Of a DNA stretch of 64,000 nucleotides, positions 26,857 through 35,419 are shown in pieces. Made by a program: the position numbers and the translations under genes. Below the pieces are notes generated by a model. It was not told the DNA's origin and made no database searches. It saw only the letters and a program-made list of their open reading frames with translations. The stretch is from JAFGAV01 sp041479055 (GTDB taxonomy: Bacteria > Acidobacteriota > Aminicenantia > Aminicenantales > JAFGAV01): NCBI GenBank assembly GCA_963702835.1, contig OY969762.1:1-64000 (forward strand), in the 5' to 3' direction. Positions within the stretch are counted from its first letter, which is position 1, and each line of letters opens with the position of its first letter.

Positions 26857-28989
26857 TTAATCTAGCCCGCGGCGCTTGAGCAGCGGCTCAACCTTTGGCT
26901 CCCGGCCGCGGAACTTCACGAAAAGGGTCATCAGGCTCCTCGGTGTCTCCCCGGGAGAGGATGTTTTGGCGAAAGCTGGCCGCAGTGGCCTGGTCGAAGA
27001 GCCCTTTTTCCTTGAAGGCCTGGAAGGCGTCGGCGTCGAGCACTTCCGACCAGATATAGCTGTAGTAGCCCGCCGAGTAGCCGAAGCCGCTGGCGAAAAT
27101 GTGGAGGAAGTAGGGGCTTCGGTAGCGGACGACGATCTCGGGGATGAGCCCGATCCTGTCAGGGCGGCGTTCTCGAAGGCCAGGGCGGCTCTCTCCGTGG
27201 CGTCGGTCAGAGTGTGCCAGTCCATGTCCAGGTAGCAGGCGGCCAGGTATTCGACGGTGGCGAAGCCTTGGTTGAAGAGGCCCGCTTTCTTGATCTTGTC
27301 CACCAGCGCCTGGGGGATGGGCTCGCCCGTCTGGTAGTGCCTGGCGTAGGTCTTGATGACTTCCGGCTCGGCCGCCCAGTTTTCCATGATCTGGGAGGGC
27401 AGCTCGACGAAGTCGCGCGGGCTACGTTCGTCCCGGCGAGGGCTTCGTAGGTGCAGTTGGAGAGGAGGTCGTGGAGGGCGTGGCCGAACTCATGGAAGAG
27501 CGTCGTCGCTTCCTCGAAAGTCAGCAGCGAGGGCCTGCCGCCGGCGGGCATGGAGAAATTGCCGATGTTGCTAGACGAGGGGGGTGACGAAATGGTCCCT
27601 GGCGCGCCGACTGGACTCGGAAAGTGTTGGACCAGGCGCCGCCTGCTTTGAGGGCCGGGGAAAATAATCGGTGTAGAGGATGCCGATAGAGCGGCCGTCG
27701 GCCTCCTTGACCTCAAACACCTTCACCTCAGGGTGATAGATGGGGATGTCCGTCCGTTCCACGAACTGGAGGCCCCAGAGTCTGTGGGCCACCTCGAAGG
27801 CTCCGTCGCGGACGTTCTCCAGCTTGAAATAGGGCCGCAGGATCTCATCGTCGAGCTCATACTTGGCCTTCTTGAGTTTCTCGGCATAGTACCACCAATC
27901 CCACGGCTCGAGCTTGAATTTCCCCCCTTCCTGGTCGATCAAGGCCTGGAGCTCGCTGGCCTCTTTCTTGGCCATTTCCAGGGACGGCTTCCAGAGCTGG
28001 TCGAGGAGCTTGAACACGGCCGCCGGGTTCTTGGCCATGTTCTCTTCCAGGACGAAATCGGCATGCGTTTTGTAGCCAAGGAGTTGGGCCATGTTGGACG
28101 CGCAGGGCGGCGATCCGGGACAGGACGGCCTTGTTGTCGAGCTGATTGTTGTTGTTCCCCCGGTTGATGAAAGCCTTGAACAACTTTTCCCTGAGATCGC
28201 GCCGGGCTGAGTACTGGAAAAAGGGGATGCAGCTCGGCTTGTGCAGGGTGAAGACCCATTTTCCTTCCAAGCCCTTTGTCTTGGCCGCCGCGGCCGCGCC
28301 GTCGACGACCGATCGGGGGCAGCCCGGCCAGGTCCTCCGCTTTGTCCAGGATCCAGGGTGAAGGCATTGTCCTCCTTGAGGACGTTTTCGCCGAACTTCG
28401 CCGTCAATACGGCCAGCTCCTCATTGATCTTGCGCAATTGGGCTTGGCGGGCCTGGTCCAGGTTGGCGCCGCCCCGCACGAAGCTCCGATAGAATTTGTC
28501 CAGAAGCCGTCTTTGCTCCGGAGTCAGGTTGAGTTGGTCCTTCTGCTCATAGACGGCCTTGAGCCTGACGAAGAGCTTGGGGTTGAGGAAGATGTCGTCA
28601 TTGTGCTTGGCCAGGAGGGGGGAAACTTCGGCCTCGATCTTCTGCATCTCTTCGTTGGTGTTGGCCGAGGTCAAGTTGAAGAAAATATTGCTGACCTTGG
28701 TCAGGAGGCCGCCGCTCTGCTCGAGGGCTTCCACGGTGTTGGCGAAGGTGGGGGGCTGGGGGTTGTTGACGATGGCCTCCACCTCCTCCTTCTGCTGGGC
28801 CATGCCGGCCTGGAAGGCGGGCCGGTAGTGTTCGTCCTTGATCTTGTCGAAGGGGGGCGTCTGGAAGGGCGTGTTCCAGGCGGTGAAAAAGGGGTTCTCC
28901 TCCGCACCGGCCGCCGGCCGGACTTCCCTATTCCCCTGCAGGCCCGCACTCAAGACGAGGACGGCCAGGATCAAAGCTGTTCTTTTCAT
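26857..28989 (-). pseudogene. M3 family oligopeptidase, multiply frameshifted
   Basis: The translated pieces reassemble into a complete M3 (thimet/Dcp-type) metallopeptidase: signal peptide and N-terminal helical domain (MKRTALILAVLVLSAG), then blocks ILDKAEDLAGLP, KWVFTLHKPSCIPFFQYSA, MAQLLGYKTHADFVLEENMA, SMPAGGRPSLLTFEEA, the zinc site LFHEFGHALHDLL and LLKRRGLD at the end. These blocks lie in at least eight successive frame segments, with breaks near 28358, 28320, 28100, 27640, 27600, 27575, 27425, 27165 and 26955. The enzyme would digest short peptides. Either the gene is decaying or this stretch of consensus is unusually poor. Start 28989 has AAAGGAG upstream. Confidence 0.85.
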
Positions 28990-29061
28990 GAGAGTGACTC
29001 CTTTCTTAAATCCCCGATCAGGCAATTGGAGATGCTATCCTTTTTCATTGAGAAATCGAAA

Positions 29062-29246
29062 TCAAGGTCCTGAGTATAGACCCCAGGTTCGGATTCCGTC
29101 AATATAAACAAGGTTGTTGATCTCTTCCGACGTCGGAATCCCCAGCTGTCGCTCGACGAGCCCCGGGCCGGAGATGAACGATTGACCTTGGCCTCCCTGC
29201 TCGGCGACGACGCGCTTCGTTGCATTTCCCGCCTTTCTTCCTTATT
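29062..29246 (-). pseudogene. Possible C-terminal gene fragment
   Basis: Between the M3 gene and hslV, one minus frame runs for about 58 codons with no start, beginning right after two TAA stops and ending in TGA. It reads FISGPGLVERQLGIPTSEEI then NNLVYIDGIRTWGLYSGP, which looks like a protein C-terminus but which I cannot name. It may be a deletion remnant or chance. Confidence 0.25.
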
Positions 29247-29271
29247 ATTCTATAGAAGAGAGAGAATCATC

Positions 29272-29796
29272 ATGCAGGCTACGACCATCATCAGCGTCCG
29301 CCACAAGGGCAAAGTGGCCCTGGCCGGCGACGGCCAAGTCACCACGGGCCAGACCATTATCAAGCATTCGGCCAACAAGCTGCGGCGGCTGTACGGCGGC
29401 AAGGTCCTGGCCGGGTTCGCCGGGTCCACTTCCGACGCCTTCGCCCTGTTCTCCCGGTTCGAGGCCAAGCTTGAGGAATTCCACGGAAACCTGGCTCGGG
29501 CGGCCATCGAGCTGGCCAAGGACTGGCGATTGGACCGGGCCTTCCGGCGCCTGGAAGCGCTGCTGATCGTCGCCGACAAGGATCAATCCTTCCTCATTTC
29601 CGGGACGGGCGATGTCATCGAGCCCGACGACGGCATCCTGACCGCCGGCTCGGGCGGCCCTTATGCCCTGGCCGCGGCCCGGGCCCTCATCCGGAATACC
29701 GGCCTGGGGGCCAAGGAGGTCGCCGTGGAGGCCTTGAAGATCAGCGCCGAGATCTGCGTCTATACCAATACCCATATCCTATGCGAGGAGTTGTAG
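29272..29796 (+). CDS. hslV: HslV, ATP-dependent protease catalytic subunit
   Basis: 174 residues of the bacterial proteasome-like threonine protease. The catalytic Thr follows a short MQA leader (MQATTIISVRHKGK), so processing must remove three residues; most HslV proteins lose only Met. Conserved motifs are GKVALAGDGQVTTGQT, LAGFAGSTSDAF and TAGSGGPYALAAARAL. The ATG at 29272 fits this processing; the longer in-frame start at 29182 does not. The stop is followed directly by the hslU ATG. Degrades unfolded proteins delivered by HslU. Confidence 0.95.
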   Translation: MQATTIISVRHKGKVALAGDGQVTTGQTIIKHSANKLRRLYGGKVLAGFAGSTSDAFALFSRFEAKLEEFHGNLARAAIELAKDWRLDRAFRRLEALLIVADKDQSFLISGTGDVIEPDDGILTAGSGGPYALAAARALIRNTGLGAKEVAVEALKISAEICVYTNTHILCEEL

Positions 29797-31188
29797 ATGC
29801 CCATTATCCTCCCGGAGAGAATGGACAGGCCGGCCGCCGGCCTCCCGCCCGAATCGGAGCTTACTCCCAGACAGATTGTGGCCGAGCTGGATAAACATAT
29901 CATCGGACAGCGGCCGGCCAAAAGAGCGGTGTCCATCGCCCTGCGCAACCGATTCCGCCGCCGCAAGCTTCCGGCCGAGCTGGCCGACGAGATTGCGCCC
30001 AAGAACATCCTGATGATCGGCCCCACCGGAGTGGGCAAAACCGAAATTTCCCGGCGCCTGGCCAAGCTGACCAGTTCGCCCTTCCTCAAGATCGAGGCCA
30101 GCAAATTCACCGAGGTCGGCTACGTCGGCCGGGACGTGGAATCCATGATCCGGGACTTGGTCCGCATCTCGGTGGACATGGTCCGTTCGGGGATGATGGC
30201 CGAAGTGGAGGACAAGGCCCAAGCTCAGGTCGAAGAGAGGCTGCTCGACCTGCTGCTGCCCACCCTGCGCCGGAAAGAGGCGGGAGCCGAGGAGGATGTG
30301 CAGCGCTTCCAGGAGACGCGGGATAAGCTCCGCCAGCAACTGCGGGCCGGCCAGCTTGAAGACCGGCCGGTGGAGGTTGAGGTCAAGGATCGTTCCTCCG
30401 CCCCCCTGGAGATCTTTTCCAACTCAGGGATGGAGGAGATCGGCATTCACATCCAGGAGCTCATCCCCGGCCTGATGGCCGGCCGGTCGAAGCGGCGCAA
30501 AGTCAAGGTCAAGGAGGCCCGCGAGTATCTCCTCGAGGAAGAGCAACGCCGGCTGATCGACATGGACCAGGTGTCCCGCCTGGCCATTGAGCGGGTCGAG
30601 CACTCCGGAATCATCTTCCTGGACGAGGTGGACAAAATCGCCGGACGTGAGTCGGGCCGAGGGCCGGAGGTCAGCCGCGAGGGCGTCCAGCGCGACCTGC
30701 TGCCCATCATCGAGGGCACTACGGTCAACACCCGCTACGGCCTGGTCCGCACCGACCATATCCTGTTCATCGGGGCCGGCGCCTTCCATGTGTCCAAGCC
30801 GGCCGACCTTATACCCGAGCTCCAGGGCCGTTTCCCCATCCGGGTGGAGCTCACCGCCCTGAACAAAGAGGACTTCATCCGGATCCTGACCGAGCCGGAA
30901 AACGCCCTCATCAAGCAGTACGAGGCCCTGCTGGCGACCGAGGGTGTCAAAGTGGTCTTCACCCCGGACGCCGTGGATGAAATCGCCGAGATGGCCGAGA
31001 AGGTCAACCAGGATGCGGAGAACATCGGCGCCCGCCGGCTGCACACCATCCTGGAAAAGGTCATGGAGGACATCTCTTTCGACGCTCCGGAGGTCAAGGC
31101 CAAAGAAATCGTCGTCGACAAAGCCTATGTTCAGAAACAGCTCCAGGAGATCATCAAGGACCAGGATCTGAGGCGGTTCATCCTTTGA
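29797..31188 (+). CDS. hslU: HslU, ATPase unfoldase subunit
   Basis: 463 residues, AAA+ partner of HslV. Walker A GPTGVGKTEISRRLAKL, Walker B GIIFLDEVDKIAG, the I-domain insert (about residues 110-230) and the C-terminal DQDLRRFIL tail that contacts HslV are present. The N-terminus carries about 20 extra residues before the usual ELTPRQIVAELDKHIIGQ. Its start touches the hslV stop, and its stop overlaps the following lipoprotein start. Confidence 0.95.
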   Translation: MPIILPERMDRPAAGLPPESELTPRQIVAELDKHIIGQRPAKRAVSIALRNRFRRRKLPAELADEIAPKNILMIGPTGVGKTEISRRLAKLTSSPFLKIEASKFTEVGYVGRDVESMIRDLVRISVDMVRSGMMAEVEDKAQAQVEERLLDLLLPTLRRKEAGAEEDVQRFQETRDKLRQQLRAGQLEDRPVEVEVKDRSSAPLEIFSNSGMEEIGIHIQELIPGLMAGRSKRRKVKVKEAREYLLEEEQRRLIDMDQVSRLAIERVEHSGIIFLDEVDKIAGRESGRGPEVSREGVQRDLLPIIEGTTVNTRYGLVRTDHILFIGAGAFHVSKPADLIPELQGRFPIRVELTALNKEDFIRILTEPENALIKQYEALLATEGVKVVFTPDAVDEIAEMAEKVNQDAENIGARRLHTILEKVMEDISFDAPEVKAKEIVVDKAYVQKQLQEIIKDQDLRRFIL

Positions 31189-32282
31189 TGAAGAGAGCCC
31201 TCCTCCTGGCCCTGGCCTTTGTTTTTATCTTTTCCGGCTGCGGCAAGAAGGGAGAGATTCTGCCCCCCGTGGCCCTCATTCCTCAGGCTCCGGAAATCCT
31301 CAGCCTGGTCCAGCAGGGCGGCCAGGCCGTCCTGGAGTGGAAGAATCCCGTATCCTATGTGGCCGGCGGGCCGCTGCCGGGATTGGCCAGTGTGGAAATT
31401 TGGGGGGCCGAGATGGGGGCGGAGGAAGCGGCTGAGCCGGCGGCTCTCTCCCTGGAAAAATTCCAGGACCGAGCCGCGCTCCAGGCCGTAATCCGGCAGC
31501 CCGAATTCATAAACTTACGGAGCGGAGACGATAAACAGGCCGGGCCGTTGCGGGCCAGCGTATCCCTGGGACCGGGCGGCCTGAACCATAGGATCCTGTC
31601 CTATGCCCTCCGGGCTATCGACAGCCGGCGGAAAAAGTCGCCGTTCTCGGAGATCCGCAGCCTTCGGCCCAAACCTCTTCCCCGGCCTCCCCTCAACTTG
31701 AGGGCTGAAGTTGAGGCGGACGGGGTGATCCTTTGCTGGGACTCTCCCCGGGAGAATTTCGACGGCTCGGTTCTCTCCGGCTTGGCCGGCTACCGGGTTC
31801 TCCGGGCCGAGAAAGGCTTTCCCTTCAAGCTGCTCACAGCGGAACCGGCCCCGGAGACCTGTTTCCGGGATAGCCAAATCGTTTTCGGCCAAACCTATCT
31901 TTATGCGGTCAGGGCCGCCGCTGCCGGCTCGGAGCCTTATGATGAGAGCAGCGACAGCCTTCCGCTGGAAGTGACGCCCCGGGACACTTTCCCCTCCGCT
32001 CCGCCATCCGGCTTGACCGCCCTGCCGGGAGTAGATTTCATCAGCCTGGCCTGGGACCGTCGGCCGGAAACGGACCTGGCCGGATATAGAGTCTGGCGCA
32101 GGGAGGAAGGCGGGCCAGAATTCAGGGAGCTGACCGTCGAGCTCCAGTCCGAAACAACCTTCCTCGACCGGACAGCGGAAAAGAACAAGCGCTATGAATA
32201 TGCGGTGACGGCCGAGGATAGAGCGGGAAATCGGAGTCCGCTCTCAGCCAGCGTGATCGAATCCCTTAAAATTAAGCGGTAG
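31188..32282 (+). CDS. Lipoprotein with fibronectin type III-like domains
   Basis: 364 residues. N-terminus ALAFVFIFSGCGKKGEILPP has a lipobox and a KKG-x-x-x-PP segment as in LptM-type lipoproteins. Two or three Fn3-like repeats follow, with recurring signatures such as LAGYRVLRAEKGFPF, LAWDRRPETDLAGYRVWRRE and RYEYAVTAEDRAGNRSPLSA. Such domains usually mediate protein or polysaccharide contacts at the outer membrane. The TGATG overlap makes it translationally coupled to hslU, an odd pairing with a cytoplasmic protease, and the role is unknown. Confidence 0.7.
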   Translation: MKRALLLALAFVFIFSGCGKKGEILPPVALIPQAPEILSLVQQGGQAVLEWKNPVSYVAGGPLPGLASVEIWGAEMGAEEAAEPAALSLEKFQDRAALQAVIRQPEFINLRSGDDKQAGPLRASVSLGPGGLNHRILSYALRAIDSRRKKSPFSEIRSLRPKPLPRPPLNLRAEVEADGVILCWDSPRENFDGSVLSGLAGYRVLRAEKGFPFKLLTAEPAPETCFRDSQIVFGQTYLYAVRAAAAGSEPYDESSDSLPLEVTPRDTFPSAPPSGLTALPGVDFISLAWDRRPETDLAGYRVWRREEGGPEFRELTVELQSETTFLDRTAEKNKRYEYAVTAEDRAGNRSPLSASVIESLKIKR

Positions 32283-32307
32283 TGCCTTTCGACATATTAA
32301 GGATATT

Positions 32308-32337
32308 TTGACACTGTTCCTTTTCCTGTGGTATGGT
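32308..32337 (+). promoter_or_regulatory. Probable sigma70-type promoter for the FAH gene
   Basis: TTGACA at 32308-32313, an 18-base spacer and TATGGT at 32332-32337, 33 bases before the ATG at 32371. A good -35 box, a weaker -10 box. Confidence 0.45.
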
Positions 32338-32370
32338 TTTTTAGCGTTTTTTATTTAAGCCTATCGGCAT

Positions 32371-33141
32371 ATGAAGACTTACCGTTTCCTCCTTGACGGA
32401 CGGCCTGCCTACGGCGTCTTGCAGGAGGACAAGCTTTATCCTCTCCGGGGCTCGGTCTTCGACAAGTTTGATATCGAGGACAAGGGCATCCCCATCGCCG
32501 AGGTCCGGATCTTGCCGCCCAGCGACCCGACCAAGATCGTGGCCGTGGGGGTCAATTACCGCGAACATGCCGAGGAAAGGGGACGGAAGCTGCCCGAAGA
32601 GCCGCTGATCTTTCTCAAGCCTCCCTCGGCCCTCATCGGCCCTAACCAGGATATCCTCTATCCCTCCATGTCCAAGCGGGTGGACTTTGAGGGTGAGCTG
32701 GCCCTGGTCATCAAGAAAAAGGCCCAGCGGCTGTCCGACGGGGAAGGCGTCGAGGACTTCATCCTGGGCTATACTTGTTTCAACGACATCACCGCCCGCG
32801 ACCTTCAAGACAGGGACGTCCAGTTCACCCGGGCCAAATCGTTCGACACCTTCGCCGCGGCCGGCCCCTGCCTCGTCCCGGGGCTTTCTCCCGACGACCT
32901 CCGGATCAAGACCTTTCTCAACGGCAAGCTCCGGCAATCGTCCACGACCAGGAACCTCATTTTCCCCGTCCCGTTTCTGGTGCGCTACATCTCCCGGATC
33001 ATGACCCTCCTGCCGGGTGACATCATCACTACCGGCACGCCCTCCGGTGTGGGGCCCATGAAGCCCGGAGACCGGGTGGATGTCCAGGTCGAGGGAATCG
33101 GCACCCTTTCTAATCAGGTGGCGTTGCCCAGCGAGTCCTAG
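32371..33141 (+). CDS. Fumarylacetoacetate hydrolase family protein
   Basis: 256 residues with the catalytic FAH fold: KIVAVGVNYREHAEE, EPLIFLKPPSALIGPNQDI, VDFEGELALVIKKKAQRL (metal-binding E-x-E), and TGTPSGVGPMKPGDRVDV near the end. FAH-type enzymes hydrolyse acylpyruvates or 2-hydroxyhepta-dienedioates or decarboxylate oxaloacetate; several bacterial family members act on fumarylpyruvate or oxaloacetate. It precedes the FSA-like and acyl-CoA carboxylase genes on the same strand, with short gaps suggesting one operon of central carbon metabolism. Exact substrate unknown. Confidence 0.85.
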   Translation: MKTYRFLLDGRPAYGVLQEDKLYPLRGSVFDKFDIEDKGIPIAEVRILPPSDPTKIVAVGVNYREHAEERGRKLPEEPLIFLKPPSALIGPNQDILYPSMSKRVDFEGELALVIKKKAQRLSDGEGVEDFILGYTCFNDITARDLQDRDVQFTRAKSFDTFAAAGPCLVPGLSPDDLRIKTFLNGKLRQSSTTRNLIFPVPFLVRYISRIMTLLPGDIITTGTPSGVGPMKPGDRVDVQVEGIGTLSNQVALPSES

Positions 33142-33203
33142 CAGCCGCCGCCGGCGGCGGCTCGCCGGGCGGGAAAATAAATGAGCCTGGAAGGGAGGCT
33201 AAG

Positions 33204-33848
33204 ATGAAATTCTTTCTCGATACGGCCAACCTGGAGGAGATCCGTGAAGTGGCCGGCTGGGGCATCCTGGACGGCGTCACCACCAACCCCTCCTTGATGG
33301 CCAAGGAGAAAATGGGCTTCGCCGACCTTGTTCGGGAAATCTGCAAGGCCGTCCCCGGGCCGGTGAGTGTGGAATGCGTGGCCGGCCGGGCTCAGGACAT
33401 CATCGAGGAGGCCCGCCGTCATGCCCGGCTGGCTCCCAACGTCGTGGTCAAGATCCCCATCACCAAGGAGGGGCTCAAGGCCACGCGCCTCCTGGCCCAG
33501 GAAGGGATCGGCGTCAACACCACCCTGGTCTTTTCGTCCGGCCAGGCTCTGCTGGCGGCCAAGGCCGGCTCCCGGTTCGTCAGCCCTTTCATCGGCCGCC
33601 TGGACGATATCTCCCAGGAGGGCATGGACCTCATCCGCGAGATCCTGGCCATCTACGAGAACTACAGCCTGCCCACCGAGGTCATCGTGGCCAGCATCCG
33701 TCATCCCCGGCACGTCATCGAGGCGGCCCTCCTGGGCGCTCAAGTGGCCACTGTTCCTTTCGCCGTGATGGAAAAATTGCTGCATCATCCCCTGACCGAT
33801 ATCGGCATCGAGAAATTCCTTAAAGATTGGGGCCAGGTGAATAAGTGA
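33204..33848 (+). CDS. Fructose-6-phosphate aldolase / transaldolase-like protein
   Basis: 214 residues, the size of FSA/TalC. MKFFLDTANLEEIREVAGW and ILDGVTTNPSLMAKE are the standard N-terminal motifs, VVKIPITKEGLKATRLL carries the Schiff-base Lys, and NTTLVFSSGQALLAAKAG and SPFIGRLDDI follow. The family cleaves fructose-6-phosphate or transfers dihydroxyacetone units. The start has GGGAGG six bases upstream. Whether it is an aldolase or a transaldolase depends on residues I cannot settle. Confidence 0.85.
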   Translation: MKFFLDTANLEEIREVAGWGILDGVTTNPSLMAKEKMGFADLVREICKAVPGPVSVECVAGRAQDIIEEARRHARLAPNVVVKIPITKEGLKATRLLAQEGIGVNTTLVFSSGQALLAAKAGSRFVSPFIGRLDDISQEGMDLIREILAIYENYSLPTEVIVASIRHPRHVIEAALLGAQVATVPFAVMEKLLHHPLTDIGIEKFLKDWGQVNK

Positions 33849-33854
33849 CCGGCC

Positions 33855-35405
33855 ATGAGCACCGATAAGAAGATCGCCGAGCTGAGACGACGGGGCGAAG
33901 CCGCCGAAGCGGGCGGGGGAGGGGAGCGCGTCCAGAAGCAGCACGAGGCCGGCAAGCTGACCGCCCGGGAGCGGATCCGCCTCTTGCTCGACGAAGGCTC
34001 CTTCCAGGAGATGGACAAGCTGGTGGTCCACGACTGCGTGGACTTCGACATGGACAAGAAGCGGACCTACGGCGACGGCGTCGTTTGCGGCTACGGCACG
34101 ATCGAGGGCAGGACAGTGTTCATCTTCGCCCAGGACTTCACCGTGTTCGGCGGGTCGTTGTCAAAGGCCAACGCGGCCAAGATCGTCAAGGTCATGGACC
34201 TGGCCATGAAAGCCGGCGCGCCTATCATCGGACTCAATGACTCGGGCGGGGCGCGCATCCAGGAGGGGGTGGCCAGCCTGGCCGGCTACGCCGATATCTT
34301 TCTGCGCAACGTCCTGGCTTCAGGCGTAGTGCCCCAGATCTCGGCCATCATGGGCCCCTGCGCCGGCGGGGCGGTCTATTCGCCGGCCCTGACCGATTTC
34401 ATCGTCATGACCGAGGGCCGAAGCCATATGTTCATCACCGGGCCCGACGTCATCAAGGCCGTCACCCACGAAGAGGTGACCATGGAGGAGCTGGGCGGGG
34501 CCGAGACGCACAACACTCTGAGCGGGGTGGCCCACTTCGCCGCTTCAAGCGAGGAGCAGACCCTGGAGATCATCCGCGAACTTCTGTCCTTCCTCCCCGG
34601 CAACAACCTGGAAGACCCACCCCTGAAGACCACCTCCGACCCCGGGGACCGGGAATGCCCGGCCCTCGACACGGCCGTGCCGGACGACCCTTACCAGGCC
34701 TACGACATCCGGATGGTCATCCGAGAGGTCCTGGATGACAATTATTTCTTTGAAGTCCAGGCGGAATACGCCCGGAACATCGTCATCGGCTTCGGACGCC
34801 TGGCCGGCAAGCCCGTCGGCATCGTGGCCAACCAGCCCGACCACCTGGCCGGCGTGCTGGACATCAACGCCTCGGACAAGGCCGCCCGCTTTGTCCGCTT
34901 CTGCGACGCTTTCAACATCCCCCTGGTCACTTTTGAGGATGTGCCCGGCTTCCTGCCCGGCGTGGCCCAGGAGCACGGCGGCATCATCCGCCACGGGGCC
35001 AAGCTGCTCTACGCCTTTGCCGAGGCCACGGTGCCCAAGCTGACGGTCATCACCCGGAAGTCCTACGGCGGCGCCTACTGCGTCATGGCCTCCAAGCACA
35101 TCCGGGCCGACGTCAACCTGGCCTTCCCCACGGCCGAGATCGCGGTCATGGGTCCGGAGGGCGCGGTCAACATTGTTTACAAGCGGGAGTTGGAGACGGC
35201 CGACGACCCGGCCCGCCGCAGGGAGGAGAAGATCCGGGAATTCCGGGAGAAGTTCGCCAACCCCTATGTCGCTTGCGAAAAGGGGTTCCTGGACGAGGTC
35301 ATCGAGCCTCGTTTCACCCGGGCCAAGCTCATCGCCGCTCTGCGCATGCTGGACAACAAGCGGGACAAGAACCCGCCCCGCAAACACGGCAACATTCCGC
35401 TCTGA
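33855..35405 (+). CDS. Acyl-CoA carboxylase carboxyltransferase subunit (propionyl/methylmalonyl-CoA type)
   Basis: 516 residues, typical of PccB/MmdA. Motifs: RTYGDGVVCGYGTIEGR, SGGARIQEGVASLAGYADIF, PQISAIMGPCAGGAVYSPAL, FEDVPGFLPGVAQEHGGIIR and TRKSYGGAYCVMASKHIRAD, the two oxyanion-type acyl-CoA and biotin sites. It moves the carboxyl group from biotin to propionyl-CoA (or decarboxylates methylmalonyl-CoA in Na+-pump systems). The following biotin carboxylase and carrier genes favour carboxylation. Confidence 0.9.
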   Translation: MSTDKKIAELRRRGEAAEAGGGGERVQKQHEAGKLTARERIRLLLDEGSFQEMDKLVVHDCVDFDMDKKRTYGDGVVCGYGTIEGRTVFIFAQDFTVFGGSLSKANAAKIVKVMDLAMKAGAPIIGLNDSGGARIQEGVASLAGYADIFLRNVLASGVVPQISAIMGPCAGGAVYSPALTDFIVMTEGRSHMFITGPDVIKAVTHEEVTMEELGGAETHNTLSGVAHFAASSEEQTLEIIRELLSFLPGNNLEDPPLKTTSDPGDRECPALDTAVPDDPYQAYDIRMVIREVLDDNYFFEVQAEYARNIVIGFGRLAGKPVGIVANQPDHLAGVLDINASDKAARFVRFCDAFNIPLVTFEDVPGFLPGVAQEHGGIIRHGAKLLYAFAEATVPKLTVITRKSYGGAYCVMASKHIRADVNLAFPTAEIAVMGPEGAVNIVYKRELETADDPARRREEKIREFREKFANPYVACEKGFLDEVIEPRFTRAKLIAALRMLDNKRDKNPPRKHGNIPL

Positions 35406-35419
35406 ACCGAGAGCAGGCT

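Noticed and set aside
28986..29225. 79-codon minus frame upstream of the M3 gene
   Set aside because: Low-complexity Ser/Arg reading frame with no homology.
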